Assembly (NCBI RefSeq): GCF_022965805.1
Contig: NC_133117.1
Location: 10,316,183-10,380,182, forward strand
Reading direction: 5' to 3'
Source of the DNA: Primulina eburnea
Taxonomy: Eukaryota > Streptophyta > Magnoliopsida > Lamiales > Gesneriaceae
DNA length: 64,000 nucleotides
Below are positions 12,901 to 25,279 of the stretch, piece after piece. Positions within the stretch are counted from its first letter, which is position 1. Every line of letters starts with the position of its first letter. The notes under the pieces are model-generated. The model did no database searches. It had not been told where the DNA came from and worked only from the letters and a program-made list of their open reading frames with translations. A program made the translations under genes and the position numbers.

Positions 12901-13527
12901 TCTGTAATAATCGAGTCATAGATAACGCAGATATCAAAGGAATTCTCAATCTAGAACCCTTACCGTAAAATTTCTATTATCAGCCATCTCAGGTCTGAAA
13001 CTCAGAATCTTATGGAAACAATCTACGGTTGCTCTGTACTTGGTCAGCATATCAATACCAATAATGTATTCAAAATCAAACAATCCAAGTACAATACAGT
13101 CTAACTCAATCTCATTACCATCATACTGTAGCATACAATGTTTCACAGAATTAACTGATATAAGACTTCTCCATGAAGGTGAAGAGACAGATACTACATC
13201 AGATAATGACTCAACAAGCAATGCATGTATCAATGCAAATCGTTCAGATATAAAAGTATGGGATGCTCCCGTATCTATCAATACATAAGCAGGGTAACCA
13301 CAAAGAGAACAGTTACCTGCAACAACATCATCTGGTGCTTCCTGTGCCTGTTCTTCGATCAATGCAAATACCATGGCCTGCTGTCTAAGAGGCTGGCTAA
13401 CAGTCTGGGAGGCTGGCTAACAGTCTGGCTTCCTCCTGTCCTTGGCTGTGACTGACCAGGTGCTGGCTGGAAAGAGTGAACAGCAGATGATCGTCTATCA
13501 GTCTGAGCCACTGATCCAGATGATATG
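9958..13527 (-). pseudogene. E1 pol: PR-RT-RH-INT-chromodomain-like
   Basis: Decayed Ty3 polyprotein. Order on the minus strand: protease with [11 protein letters not shown] (about 13,245-13,280); reverse transcriptase with the FIDD active site (about 12,263); RNase H ([19 protein letters not shown]); integrase with an HHCC region that has lost residues (SILP where an H is expected, RSLNC for RCLNC), [15 protein letters not shown] and [10 protein letters not shown]; then a tail matching the chromodomain-type end of plant chromoviruses (KATWE, RQKFPKLF). Breaks: a one-base frameshift near 12,960; stops at 12,590, 12,491 and 12,437; frameshifts near 11,570 and 10,660 and another near 10,240; and stops near 10,858 and 10,018. 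The upstream end at 13,527 is the junction with E2. Non-functional; clade probably Tekay/Del-like. Confidence 0.9.
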
Positions 13528-16500
13528 TATAGAACCCGTTAGATCAGACTACGTATAAGCCATGCATAATTACTATTATTTAAATTAAATTGATTTTATG
13601 CATGAGGATTTAAATTCTTTTCTTTAAATTTAATTATTTTATGCAGTAGTTTATTTGTTATCTTTTCAGTTAAATAAGTGAGGCTGGACTAGAGTTGGAG
13701 TATTGAGATAAAATTTAATAATAAGAAAACATTCCTAGAATTTATTTAAGATAAATAATAAGTTATTTTAATGTAAAAGAATGTTTAAGGAATTATTTAA
13801 GTAATTTGAGATAAGTAGTAAATAATTTCTTTTTGGTTCAATAATTTATTTATTAATTCACTAAAATACTTAATGGGTAGATAAAACTTTAAAGATTTAA
13901 AATACATTATTTAAGAAATTTTTCCCTCTCATTGTCGTAGAAAAATCGGACACCTACTTTAAAGGATTTAAATTTTCGGCAACACTCTATTTTGATATAT
14001 TTCCTCAATCCTTTCATGGCATAGTTAATTCCCTCATTTTAAATCTTTAATAATTAATAATTAAGCAATATTTACCCCCATTTTGAACATCAAATTTCGG
14101 CCACTCCTTTCTTAGATTTAATTAAATTTGACAACTCACAAACTTTTATTCCTTTCCTTATCCCTTTCTTGGTAGATAATCCATTCATTTTAATCATCAA
14201 TAATTATTGATTTAAGCAATTTTTTACCCTTATTTGACATAAAGAAATCGGTCACCTCACCATTTTTATCTCCCTCAAATCAAATCATTTCCCTCATCCC
14301 TCAAACTCTAGAATAGAAAGATTTTTATCTTGCCTTTCAAATTCCATTTAATTAGTAAACTTCTTCATTCATCTCCTAGCCATTTCCATCCCCTCATTCT
14401 CAAAAATATCAGTGTTCTTCAGCAAGAAATAATCGTGGGAGGCTTGAGAGAAAATAAGAGAGAAAAGCAAGAAGCAAAGCAACTCTGTCTCCTCCGCGTC
14501 GTGTCGTCGTAATCGATTTGTTTTCATTTCAAACAAATCCAAGGCATGTTTATATTATTTCTTTGCTCCTCAATCAAGTTATATAAATATTTTAAAACCA
14601 TACATGATCATGATTTAAAGGCAAAAACCAAAATTTTACAGCAACTTTCACAAAAAAAAATTCTGCACAGATTTCGGCCTTCACTTGTGCACCTCACGGT
14701 TTTGATGTTTTATGGTTTCAGGGTTGGCTCGATTTCCAGGGGCTCAAGGCTGCTTTTAGACATGATATAGGGTATGTTAGGAAGGGATTTTTCCATTGGT
14801 CTGAGTCTTTTTGCCCCAGCAAAAACCATTTTGACAGCAACTCTACATATTGCAAATTATGAGACTCGAATTTTCTTGTTTGGATTGTATAAGGGAGAGT
14901 TCGAATCTTGGCTGTCCTAGGGGCCGTAGCCATGGTTAGAACCCTTCCTTGAAATGTCTAGGACGTGACCAAGATGCCCTTTCATGGCTTGGTTCATGGC
15001 CCCATCGGTTTTTAAAACAAACAAGAACAGCGCCCATCGGCTTTTCATTTTTCTGGTTTTGGTTGTGTGAGTTGGGTTTCGAATTTTTGGTGTTAAGTGG
15101 GTTGTGGTTGGCTTCTAGCCCTTAGCCGTGACTCATACAACACCTTAGCATGTCTAGCATGGACCATGGTTAACCTCATAACCATTGGATCCTTCATTTG
15201 ACAGCAAGAACAAGCAACACCCCCCATGCGTGTCATGTGTGTTCTCGAGTGAAGCTTGGGATCATCGTAGGGGTGGGCTTGGATTGTGGTTGGCCTAGGG
15301 CCCTTAGCCATGGTTCAAACCATACTTTAGGATGTTGGTAAGAGGCTCTGGCCGGTGGTTCAAGCCCCAATGGCCGATAGCCTCAAAAACGAAACACAGA
15401 AGCACAAGAGCTGCTGCTGTATCCTATTGGACAGCAGCTTTAGCTTCAGTTCAGAGGCGTCGTCTGAGTTCTCTGTCAGCTGTTAGCCTATGACCTTGGA
15501 CTGGACAGTACTTTATTGAGTTAGGAAGTTCATGTTTTTGTCCGTTCGTTATTTGGTTAAGTTTATAGGTCGTACGAGAATTTACGGTGCAATGTGCCAA
15601 AGTGACTCTCGAAAGAGCGTTTCATGATTTTGGCCTCCATGCACAATTTTTGCCCTTGGTAATTATTTTTCAGTATTTTAGGTGTCTTTTAATCATGACT
15701 AAATGATGGTTCGGATTGTTACGGAGTCATGGTTAAATATTAAGTTTGTTGGGCGTAATAGTCTCGTTTTTAGTTCAATTTTGAAGCGTTGGTCAAGATA
15801 AGTTATTTGCATGGTCAAGTTAAGTTATTTGCATGTTTTTCATGTTAGAATTAGGTCGCAGTGAGCTTGGGAACGATCCAACCAAATTGTTAAAGTAACT
15901 CAGGAATTTAATTATATTACGTGCATAAATATAAAAGTTTATTTTTGAGATATATGCGATATGTCTTGTGGCCACTTCACACTCATGGGATTGCAGCTTA
16001 TGGGATTATTACTTCATCCGGTGGCTACTGACTTGTTCATTTATGGGTACGGATATCCAGTCCAAGGGCTGTGATGATCTATACCGCCCTGTATAATGTG
16101 GTTTAGTCTGATCAGACGATTCAGTTCATGTTATCGGCCACTTGCGTAGAACATATACTCAATAGAAAAATTATGATATGCTATTTCATGACAGGGCTCT
16201 ATTGAGCAAACATTTTACGTACGATTTTTCAGTTATGCACGCATTTATAATTATTCATGACGCGATTTTCACGTTATACATCAAGATATGATATCTTTAC
16301 ATGACATGAAAATTTATGATATATTTTACTTGTTATTCACGATATATGCATGCTGAGTCTTTAGACTCACTAGACTTGATTGTTCTAGGTACTGATGAGG
16401 TCGGGACCGAGGGCGGGGACAAATGAGCCATCTTGGGTCGGCAGTAGTAGGAACCCGAGGACCTCATTTTCAGCACTTATTATTTTTATTCCAAACTCAG

Positions 16501-16678
16501 TTTTTATTTTGTTGAATTATTTTAAGTTGTTGTTTTGAATACATTTTACTTCCGCTGCTACTTTGAACATTTAAACTGTTTATCAGTTTATTTTATGAAT
16601 GAGGCAAGTTATTTACTTTTAAAGAAAAATTTTAAATAATTCCGCAAATTTTCAAGTACGAAAACACGGGCCTCTATA
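13528..16678 (+). repeat. 5' LTR of E2
   Basis: About 3.15 kb, an unusually long LTR. It begins TATAGAACCCGTTAGATC, where the 3' LTR copy has TGTAGAACCCGTTAAATC. It ends in CCTCTATA just before the PBS, so both terminal dinucleotides (TG and CA) appear mutated to TA. No genes; short open frames in it are chance. GAGTCTTTAGACTCACT near 16,355 recurs in the LTR at 3.6-6.27 kb. Confidence 0.8.
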
Positions 16679-16680
16679 GT

Positions 16681-16693
16681 TGGTATCAGAGCC
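16681..16693 (+). other. Primer-binding site of E2 (tRNA-iMet type)
   Basis: TGGTATCAGAGCC, complementary to the 3' end of plant initiator tRNA-Met, two bases after the LTR end. Confidence 0.85.
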
Positions 16694-16958
16694 TATATTC
16701 TTGTAAAAGGTTGTACTACTACTGACCTCGAGAAGCTCGCGAAGTCACATCTTCGGTCTGTAAGTTTTACGTTTACGCATTTCTTTTAAAGCATGAAATA
16801 TTTTAACAGCATGTTTTCATGAAATGATTTATGTCCAAATTATGGTTATGCATTATTTATTTATTTTTAAAGAAATAATAGAGATTATGCATGTTAGTTA
16901 CGTATGTGTTATGTATGGAAGAGTATGCCTCCTGGATGCATTCTTGAGCGCACGAGAG

Positions 16959-17978
16959 ATGATGAGCCTCGCCAGGAGGACGGCGAGAATTAGAGGCAGA
17001 AGAGGATGTACCTCCACCCCCTCCACCGGACATGAATGCCCAGATGTTAGCATGGATGACTCAGTTATTCGCACAGTTTGCGGGGAACAATGCTGTGTCA
17101 AGCAGGCCAGCAGGGCCTAAGGCTACCTATGAGCGGTTCATGAAGATGAGACCGAAGGAGTTCTCAGGGACTTCAGATCCTATGATTGCCGAGGGCTGGA
17201 TTAAGTCCCTCGAGGTTATCTTCGAGTTCATGGAGCTTGGAGACGAAGATAGGGTTCGTTGTGCTATCTATCTATTTGAAGGAGACGCCCGCTTATGGTG
17301 GGAAGGAGCATCCGTAGCCCTGAACTTGGCTACTCTGAGCTGGACGCGCTTCATCGAGGTATTATACTCGAAATATTTTACTGACGAGGAGCGTTCCAGG
17401 TTGACCAGGTAGTTCATGACCCTGAGGCAGGGAGATATGACTGTTACGGAGTTCATCCGTAAGTTTGAGAGGGGTTGCCATTTTGTGCCCCTGATTGCCA
17501 ACGATGCCGGAGCAAAAATGAGGCATTTTCTAGATGTTCTGGGGCCGATCTTGCGCCGCGATGTTAGGGATGGCTGGCCCTACTACTTATGATGTCGCTG
17601 TCTCCAGAGCGCTAGCTGCAGAGCAGGATCTGAATGATATAGAGAAATACCGCCAGGGCAAGCGACCAGTCCAAGTGCCACACCGCCCTCCTCCTCGGCA
17701 ACAGCCCCCGAGTAAGAAGCCTTTCCACGGCCCACCCAGAAACAGAGGACAGCAGCAGCAGCGGGGACGCGCAGTCCCGAGGACTTTTGAGCACACAGTC
17801 TGTCCTAGGTGCACACGCCGCCATGCTGGAGCGTGTATGTATGGTTCAAGAAAGTGTTACAAGTGTGGTAGTCCAGACCGCTTGCTGCAGAAATGCCCGC
17901 AGGGTAATCTGCCTACCCAAGGCAGAGTATTTGCTCTCCATGCAGCGGAAACGAATCCGGAGACGATGCTCATGACAG
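16959..17978 (+). pseudogene. E2 gag (Ty3), broken
   Basis: Nucleocapsid/capsid part of E2. The start region (ATGATGAGCC, then RRTARIRGRRG) is followed by a frame change before the main gag frame (NAQMLAWMTQLFAQF). The retrotransposon gag domain is clear: KEFSGTSDPMIAEGWIKSLE, then ARLWWEG. Breaks are a TAG stop at 17,410 and a one-base insertion near 17,568, after which the frame continues (AGPTTYDVAVSRALAAEQ) into a basic proline-rich region. The zinc knuckle reads CYKCGSPDRLLQKC, with R in place of the histidine of the usual CCHC, so zinc binding should be lost. The last exon-like codon runs into a GT at 17,979. Confidence 0.85.
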
Positions 17979-18173
17979 GTACCTTTAAGCTTTAAGTTTG
18001 TATTTGGGAATTTATGTTTTGGGTTGAGATTTTGAACTTAGAATTGTGATAGGATTGCATGCTCTAATCAGTGTTATTTTCGAGAATTTAGTTTAGAAGA
18101 ACTCTGGCCTTCGCATGTCTATAAGTTTAGTTCTTGTAACTATTGGGTTCAGCTTAGTGTTCCGATCTTTCAG
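17979..18173 (+). other. Candidate spliceosomal intron between gag and protease of E2
   Basis: The gag frame runs VFALHAAETNPETMLMTG and the protease frame resumes [20 protein letters not shown]. Joining 17,978 to 18,174 gives a continuous in-phase protein that aligns without a gap to the same region of E3 ([20 protein letters not shown] through to the DTG site). The 195 bp between start with GTACCT and end with a pyrimidine-rich TTCCGATCTTTCAG, and contain stop codons and a possible CTAAT branch site. This is what a GT-AG intron looks like. A non-intron insertion that happens to fit is the alternative. Confidence 0.6.
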
Positions 18174-21100
18174 GGAGAATTTTTATAGCCGGGTCACCTA
18201 CGAAAGCCTTGATAGATTCAGGGGCTACTCATTCGTTTATTTCGGAGACCTTTGCTAATTTCCTCAAGGTCAAGACCATCGGGCTAGATATAGCCTATTC
18301 GGTAGTACTGCCTTCTGGAGATGAGCTGGCAGCTACTGATGTGATCCGAGACATAGACCTAGAGCTTCATGGCAATCTTGTTTATGCGGATCTTATCGTT
18401 TTGCCGATGCCAGAGTTTGATATCATTCTGGGTATGGACTCGCTACTAAGGAACAGAGTTTTGATCGACTTCCTGTGGAAATCTGTTCTAGTTCGACCGC
18501 CTGGGATGGAGCTGTTCTTATTCGAACCAGACAGGTACTTTCATTTACCGTGTTTGATATCTTGTGTCCAGGCTAGGAAGCTCATGCATAGAGGGTTTCG
18601 AGCGTTTTTGACAACTTTTATATCCGTTCCAGAGGCACCCAGTCAGTCAGCCTCCGATGTCCCAATTGTTAGGGATTTTCCAGACATTTTTCCTGACGAA
18701 GTCTCTGGTATGCCACCCGAGCGAGAGGTGGAGTTTTCTATTGAGCTTATGCCAGTTACGGCTCCGATCTCAAAAGCGTCGTACCAATTAGCACCGACAG
18801 ATATGGCAGAACTTAAGAAGCATATTCAAGAACTTCTTGACAAGGAGTTAATTCGCCCGAGTTTTTCCCCATGGGGCGCGCCAGTCTTGTTTTTGTGGAA
18901 GAAGGATGGTACGATGAGGCTTTGCATTGACTACCGGGAGTTGAACAGGGTTACGGTGAAGAAAAAATATCCACTTCCGCGGATTGAAGATTTATCTGAG
19001 CAGTTACAGGGAGCTTCAGTATTCTCTAAGATTGATCTGCGTTCTGACTATCACCAGTTGAGGGTGAAAGACGCCGATGTTCTCAAGACTGCTTTTAGGA
19101 CTCGTTATAGCCACTTCGAGTTCCTTGTGATGCCGTTCGGTTTGACGAATGTGCCAGCGATCTTCATGAATCTCATGAATCGCGTATTTCAGCCGTATCT
19201 TGATCAGTTTGTGATAGTATTCATAGACGACATTCTAGTCTACTCTAAGAATTAAGAGGATCATAGCAGACATCTGACCGCAGTCTTGCAGACCCTACAG
19301 AAGCATAAGCTATTCTCGAAGTTCAGTAAATGCAAATTTTAAATAGAGAAGGTCGCGTTCTTAAGCCACATCATTTCTAGCAGCGGTATTGAGGTAGACC
19401 CAGCAAAAGTTGCAGCAGTCAGAGATTGGGTTGTGCCGCATAATGCGTCAAAGATCCGTAGTTTCCTTGGGCTAGTAGGATATTATCGGAAGTTTATTCA
19501 GGGATTCTCTTCTATCGCAGTTCCACTCACGTCGTTGACAAAGAAGAATGCGAATTTGTGTGGAGTGATGAGTGTCAGAAGAGCTTTGATACTTTGAAGC
19601 AAGCTCTTCTATCAGCGCCAGTTTTGGCCATGCCGTCAGGGCCTAGCGAGTTCGTTTTGTATACCGATGCTTCGAAGCTCGGTTTAGGCGCAGTGTTGAT
19701 GCAGCATGGGAAGGTGATAGCTTATGCTTCTCGTCAGTTGAAAATCCATGAGAAGAACTACCCTACCCACGATCTAGAGTTGGCCGCCGTAGTTTTTGCC
19801 TTGAAGATTTGGAGGCATTATTTGTACGGAGAGAAGTGACAGATCTTTACCGACCATAAGAGCCTCAAGTACTTCTTTACGCAGAAAGAGCTGAATATGC
19901 GTCAAAGGCGTTGGTTGGAGCTAGTGAAGGACTATGACTGTGACATTATTTACCACCCTGGCAAAGTTAATGTAGTTGCGGATGCATTGAGCAGGAAAGT
20001 CGTAGTGATGGATCATCTAGCGATTTCGAGGCCTCTTCAGTCTGAGATGCAGAGGTTTGATCTAGAGACTTATCCTCGAGGTAGAGTTCCCCGTCTATCT
20101 ACTTTGACGATTCAGTCTTCTTTCCTAGACCGTATTCGCAGTGGTTAGTCAGCAGATGAGCAGTTGGCGAAGTGGAAGCAAAGAGATGAGGCCAAGGGCA
20201 GTGTCTTGTATACAGTTAGCGACGGTATTGTGAGATACCGAGACAGAATGTGGGTGCCTAGCAGTGATTCTATTCGAGCAGATATTTTATCCGAGGCCCA
20301 TAGGCCGTCGTACTCTATTCATTCTGGAATTACAAAGATGTACAAAGATCTGCAGTTGTTGTATTGGTGGCCCGGAATGAAGAAGGTTATCAGACGTTTT
20401 GTATCCGAGTGTCTGACCAGCAGGCTTGCTCAAGCCTCTTCCTATTCCCGAGTGAAAGTGGGAGAATATTACCATGGACTTCGTGATCGGTTTGCCGAAG
20501 TGAGTCAGTGGATCAAATGCTATCTGGGTGATTGTTGATCGTCTTACAAAATCAGCGCACTTCTTGCCTATCAAGATGACTTTCACCATGATTCAGTATG
20601 AAGAGTTGTATATCCGATAGATAGTCAAACTTCATGGTATTCCCGTTTCTATAGTGTCAGACCGAGATCATAGATTCACTTCCGCATTTTGGAAGAGTCT
20701 GCATTCAGCAGTGGGTACGAAGTTGTTGTTTAGCACAGCTTTCTACCCTCAAACAGATGGGCAGTCAGAGAGAGTTATCCAGATTTTGGAAGATCTTCCC
20801 TGTGCTTGTGTCATCGATTTCTCAGAGAGTTGGGAGTCTAATTTGCCATTGGTAGAGTTCATCTATAACAAAATCTTACAGTTGTCTATAGGTATGGCTC
20901 CGTATGAGCCACTGTATGGTAAGTACAGATCGCCTGTTCATTGGGATGAAGTAGGGGAGAGATCAGAATTGGGTCCGGAGATCATTCAGCAGGCTGCCGA
21001 TGTAGTAGTCAAGATCCGTGATAGGATCGGGACTGCTGAGAGTCGACAGAAGAGCTATGCGGATCAGAGGAGAAGAGACCTAGAGTTTGCCGTTGGCGAC

Positions 21101-21516
21101 CATGTTTTTGTGAAGGTAGCACCTATGAAAAGTGTCATGCAGTTCGGGAAGAAAGGAAAGCTCAGTCTGAGATTCATCGGACCATTTTAGATCCTCGACA
21201 GGGTTGGGACGTTAGCTTATCGTGTTGCTCTTCCGCCGAATCTGGCCGGAGTACACAATGTGTTCCACGTCTCTATGCTGAAGAAGTATATGGCGAATCC
21301 TTCGCATGTCTTGAACTTCGAGCCGTTGTAGTTCACTCCGAACCTGTCTTACGAAGAAAGGCCAGTGCAGATCTTAGACAGACAAGAGAAGAAGCTTCGG
21401 AACAAGCTGGTTAAGCTAGTGGAACTCAAATGGCTTAACCATCAGAGGAGGAAGCTATGTGGGAATCTGAGCTAGAGTTGAGGAGTCGGTATCCCGAGTT
21501 ATTCGGTAAGTTTTAA
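18174..21516 (+). pseudogene. E2 pol: PR-RT-RH-INT-C-terminal region, broken
   Basis: Protease with [12 protein letters not shown] (about 18,209), reverse transcriptase with [18 protein letters not shown] and FIDD (about 19,222), RNase H ([21 protein letters not shown]), integrase (HHCC partly present, [27 protein letters not shown]) and a tail with EEAMWESE and RYPELFGKF. Breaks include stops at 19,253, about 19,339, 19,837 and 20,146, a one-base loss near 19,555, a deletion in the integrase zinc region near 20,428 that shifts the frame, stops near 20,619, 21,188 and 21,329 and a frameshift near 21,440. Y-to-F changes at the RT box are normal for plant Ty3. Non-functional. Confidence 0.9.
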
Positions 21517-21536
21517 TTTCCAGTACAAAATTTCTT

Positions 21537-21551
21537 TTAAGGGGGGAGAGC
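21537..21551 (+). other. Polypurine tract of E2
   Basis: AAGGGGGGAGAGC directly before the 3' LTR start TGTAGAACCC. Confidence 0.8.
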
Positions 21552-24411
21552 TGTAGAACCCGTTAAATCAGACTACGTTTAAGCCATGCATAATTACTAT
21601 TATTTAAATTAAAATGATTTTATGCATGAGGATTTAAATTCAATTATTTTATGCAGTAGTTTAGTTGTTATCTTTTCAGTTAAATAAGTGAGGCCGGACT
21701 AGAGTTCGAGTATTGAGATAAAATTTAATAATAAGAAAACATTCCTAGAATTTATTTAAGATAAATAATAAGATATTTTAATATAAAAGAATGTTTAAGG
21801 AATTATTTAAGTAATTTTAGATAAATAGTAAATAAGTTCTTTTAGGTTCAATAATTTATTTATTAATTCACTAAAATACTTAATGGGTAGATAAAACTTT
21901 AAAGATTTAAAATACACTATTTAAGCAATATTTTCCCTCCATTTATCATAGAAAAATCAGACACCTTCTTTAAAGGATTTAAATTTTTGGCAACTCTCCA
22001 TTTTGATATCTTTCTTTAATCCTTTCATGGAATAGTTAATTCCCTCATTTTAAATTTTCAATAATTAATAATTAAGCAATATTTTACCCCCATTTTGAAC
22101 ATCAAATTTCGGCCACTCCTTTCATAGATTTAATTAAATTTGACAACTCAAAAAAACTTTGATTCCTTTCCTTATACCTTTCTTGGTAGATAATCCCTTC
22201 ATTTTAATCATCAATAATTATTGATTTAAGCAATTTTCTACCCTTATTTGACATAAATAAATCGGTCACCTTACCATTTTTATCTCCCTCAAATCAAATA
22301 ATTTCCCTCATCCCTCAAACTCTAGAATAGAAAGATTTTTATCTTTCCTTTCAAATTCCATTTAATTAGTAAACTTCTCCATTCATCTCCTAGCCATTTC
22401 CCTCTCCTCATTCTCGAAAATATCAGTGTTCTTCAGCAAGAAATAATCGTGTGAGGATTGAGAGAAAATAAGAGAGAAAAGCAAGAAGCAAAGCAACTCC
22501 GTCTCCTCTGCGCCGTGTCGTCGTAATCGATTTGTTTTCATTTCAAACAAATCCAAGGCATGTTTATATTATTTCTTTGCTCTTCAATCAAGTTATATAA
22601 ATATTTTAAAACCATAGATGATCACGATTTAAAGGCAAAAACCGAAATTTTACGGCAACTTTCACAAAAAAAAAATTTCTGCACAGATTTCGGCCTTCAC
22701 TTGTGCACCTCACGGTTTTGATGTTTTGTGGTTTCATGGTTGGATCGATTTCCAGGGGCTTAAGGCTGCTTTTAGACATGATATAGGGTGTGCTAGGAAG
22801 GGATTTTTCCATTGGTCTGAGCCCTTTTGCCCCAGCAAAAACCATTTTGACAGCAACTCTACATGTTGCAAATTATGAGACTCGAATTTTCTTGTTTGGA
22901 TTGTCTAAGGGAGAGTTCGAATCTTGGCTGTCCTAGGGGCTGTAGCCATGGTTAGAACCCTTCCTTGACATGTATAGGACGTGACCAAGATGCCCTTTCA
23001 TGGCTTGGTTCATGGCCCCATCGGTTTTTAAAACAAACAAGAACAGCGCCCATCGGCTTTTCATTTTTCTGGTTTTGGTTGTGTGAGTTGGGTTTCGAAT
23101 TTTTGGTGTTAAGTGGGTTGTGGTTGGCTTCTAGCCCTTAGCCATGACTCATACAACACCTTAGCATGTCTAGCATGGACCATGGTTAACCTCATAACCA
23201 TTGGATCCTTCATTTGACAGAACAAGCAACACCCCCCATGCGTGTCATGTGTGTTCTCGGGTGAACCTTGGGATCCTCGTAGGGGTGGGCTTGGATTATG
23301 GTTGTTCTAGGGCCTTTATCCATGGTTCAAACCATACCTTAGGATGTTGGTAAGAGGCTCTGGCCGGTGGTTCAAGCCCCAATGGCCGATAGCCTCGAAA
23401 ACGAAACACAGAAGCCCAAGAGCTGTTGTTATATCTTATTGGACAGCAGCTTTAGCTTCGGTTCAGAGGCGTTGTCTGAGTTCTCGGTCGGCTTTTAGCC
23501 TATGGCATTGGACTGGACAGTACCTTAATGATTTAGAAAGGTCATGTTTTTGGTCGTTCGTGATTTGGTTAAGTTTAGATGTGGTACGAGAATTTACGGT
23601 GCAATGTGCCAAAGTGACTCTCGAAAGAGCGTTTCATGATTTTGGCCACCATCAACAATTTTCGTGTATTAAAGTCCTTGGTAATTATTTTTCAGTATTT
23701 TAGGTGTATTTTATCATGACTAAATGATGGTTCGATGTTGGTACGGAGTCATGGTTAAATATTAAGTTTGTTGGGCGTAATAGTCACGTTTTTAGTTCGA
23801 TTGTGAAGCGTTGGTCAAGATAAGTTATTTGCATGGTCAAGTCAAGTTATTTGCATGTTTTTCATGTTAGAATTAGGTCACAGCGAGCCTGGAAACGATC
23901 CAACCCAATTGGTAAAATAACTCAGGAATTTAATTATATTACGTGTATAAATATAAAAGTTTATTTTTGAGATATATGCGATATGTCTTGTGGCCACTTC
24001 GCACTCATGGGATTGCAGCTTATGGGATTATTACTTCATCCGGTGGCTACTGACCGGTTCATGTTCATGTATGGGTATGGATATCCAGTCCAAGGGCTGT
24101 GATGATCTCTACCGCCTAGTATACTGTGGTTTAGTCTGATCAGACGATTCAGTTAATGTTATGGGCCATTTACGTAGAACATATTCTCAACAAAAAATTA
24201 TGATATGTTATTTCATGACAGGGCTCTATTGAGCAAACATTTTACGTACGATTTTTCAGTTATGCACGTATTTATAATTATTCATTACACGATTTTCACG
24301 TTACATTTCACGATATGATATATTTACATGTCATGAAACTTTATGATATATTTTACTTGTTATTTACGATATATGCATGTTGAGTCTTTAGACTCACTAG
24401 ACTTGATTGTT
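21552..24411 (+). repeat. 3' LTR of E2, 3'-truncated
   Basis: Collinear with the 5' LTR for about 2.86 kb, with scattered substitutions and small indels, and stops after GACTCACTAGACTTGATTGTT. The U5 end and LTR terminus are absent. No genes. Confidence 0.85.
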
Positions 24412-24868
24412 TTCCTCTGGTTTCAAATGATCTTTCTTTCCAACGCTGCTACTGCTGCTATCAAATCTAGGAGGGGGTTGGTGAAACTGAGTGGAAGGTT
24501 GTTGCTGTCTCGGTGCTGGAGCAACATACGAAGCTCCTTTCTGCCTAATCAGGACAGCTTCAGCTCCTTTATCAGCAAAATTATTCGGTCTCCCAGTATT
24601 TACCAGTGTAAAGATCTCAGGGTTCAGCCCATTGATGAACTGATCAACAACGGCTTCATCATTCTCAGCAACATGTGGAGCAAATCGTAGCAAGGTAGAA
24701 AACTTGGCCACATATTCTTCAATGTTCAGTTGACCCTGCCTCAAATTAGCAAACTCTGCAACCTTGTCCTTTCTGTACGATACTGGGAAAAATCTTTGAT
24801 AAATTCAATCTTAAATATTTTCCAAGTAATAAATGTACCTCGATGCTCCAAAGCTCTCTTGGTCGTAA
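24412..24868 (-). pseudogene. E1 gag fragment
   Basis: Central gag of E1 on the minus strand. The homology runs from TKRALEHRGTFITWKIF through a one-base deletion near 24,815 to SYRKDKVAEFANLRQGQLNI, then EEYVAKFSTLLRFAPHVAEN and FINGLNPEIFTLVNTGRP, closely matching E3 gag (EDYVAKFSNLLRFAPHVASD). A short in-frame deletion removes a few residues after NNFAD. The N-terminus is lost at the junction with the 5' LTR remnant (AACAATTT microhomology at about 24,868); the C-terminus with the zinc knuckles is lost at the E2 junction. Confidence 0.85.
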
Positions 24869-25279
24869 CAATTTAATACGGTATCATTTCTTCGATCCGG
24901 TTTCGATTATACGATGTCTAATATCTCAAGAACACCAAATATCAATCATATCTGATTTCTCCCTATCACAATTTCGAATCATGTAAGAAAAAGAACAAAA
25001 CTGCGTGAGACCTAATGTCTCGACACTTGAAGGTTCTACATGCTCGCGCATATGCGCGCCCTGTCTCGCGCATATGAGTGAGGTCCTCTGCCATACTCAC
25101 ACATATGCGCGATACGCATATGCGCGCTTCGTATCGCGCATATGCGCGAGGTGTTCTGTCTTCGCACATCACAATATCACATGCTATTCCAAATCGTGCA
25201 TTGGAATGGTCCTTCTATAATCACATCAATTCATAAATCAATAATCTCGGATTAAAAAAATAAAATCTAGGGCATTACA
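24869..25279 (-). repeat. 5' LTR remnant of E1
   Basis: About 411 bp of the LTR start side, matching 9,130-9,859 of the 3' LTR (TCGATCCGGTTTCGATTATA is shared) but with an internal deletion of roughly 270 bp. It keeps GCGCATATGCGC palindromes at 25,046/25,068 and 25,114/25,136, each pair 22 bp apart. Confidence 0.85.

Larger units (their letters stand above)
13528..24411 (+). mobile_element. Ty3 element E2, plus strand, 3' LTR truncated
   Basis: Inserted into E1 in the opposite orientation. Parts in order: 5' LTR, PBS, gag, a candidate intron, pol, PPT and a 3' LTR lacking about its last 270 bp. At the right junction the E1 gag resumes directly after GACTTGATTGTT, and the E1 gag zinc-knuckle region that should lie between the two junctions is missing. 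A deletion therefore removed the E2 right end, its target duplication and part of E1 together. Both reading frame and LTRs are well decayed, so E2 is older than E3. Confidence 0.85.
7830..25279 (-). mobile_element. Ty3 chromovirus-like element E1 (degraded, split)
   Basis: Termini are TGTGGGGAGCC (7830) and GGGCATTACA (25,279), i.e. TGTAATGCCC at the minus-strand 5' end. A 5-bp target duplication CACTC lies at 7825-7829 and 25,280-25,284, inside the copia solo LTR. Order on the minus strand: 5' LTR remnant (25,279-24,869), partial gag, then the inserted element E2 (24,411-13,528), then the protease-RT-RNase H-integrase-C-terminal region, PPT and 3' LTR. The rest of the 5' LTR, the PBS and the gag N-terminus are deleted. 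Confidence 0.85.

Noticed and set aside
16681..16693. tRNA gene at TGGTATCAGAGC sites
   Set aside because: Only the short primer-binding complement is present, placed directly after LTR ends; no cloverleaf.
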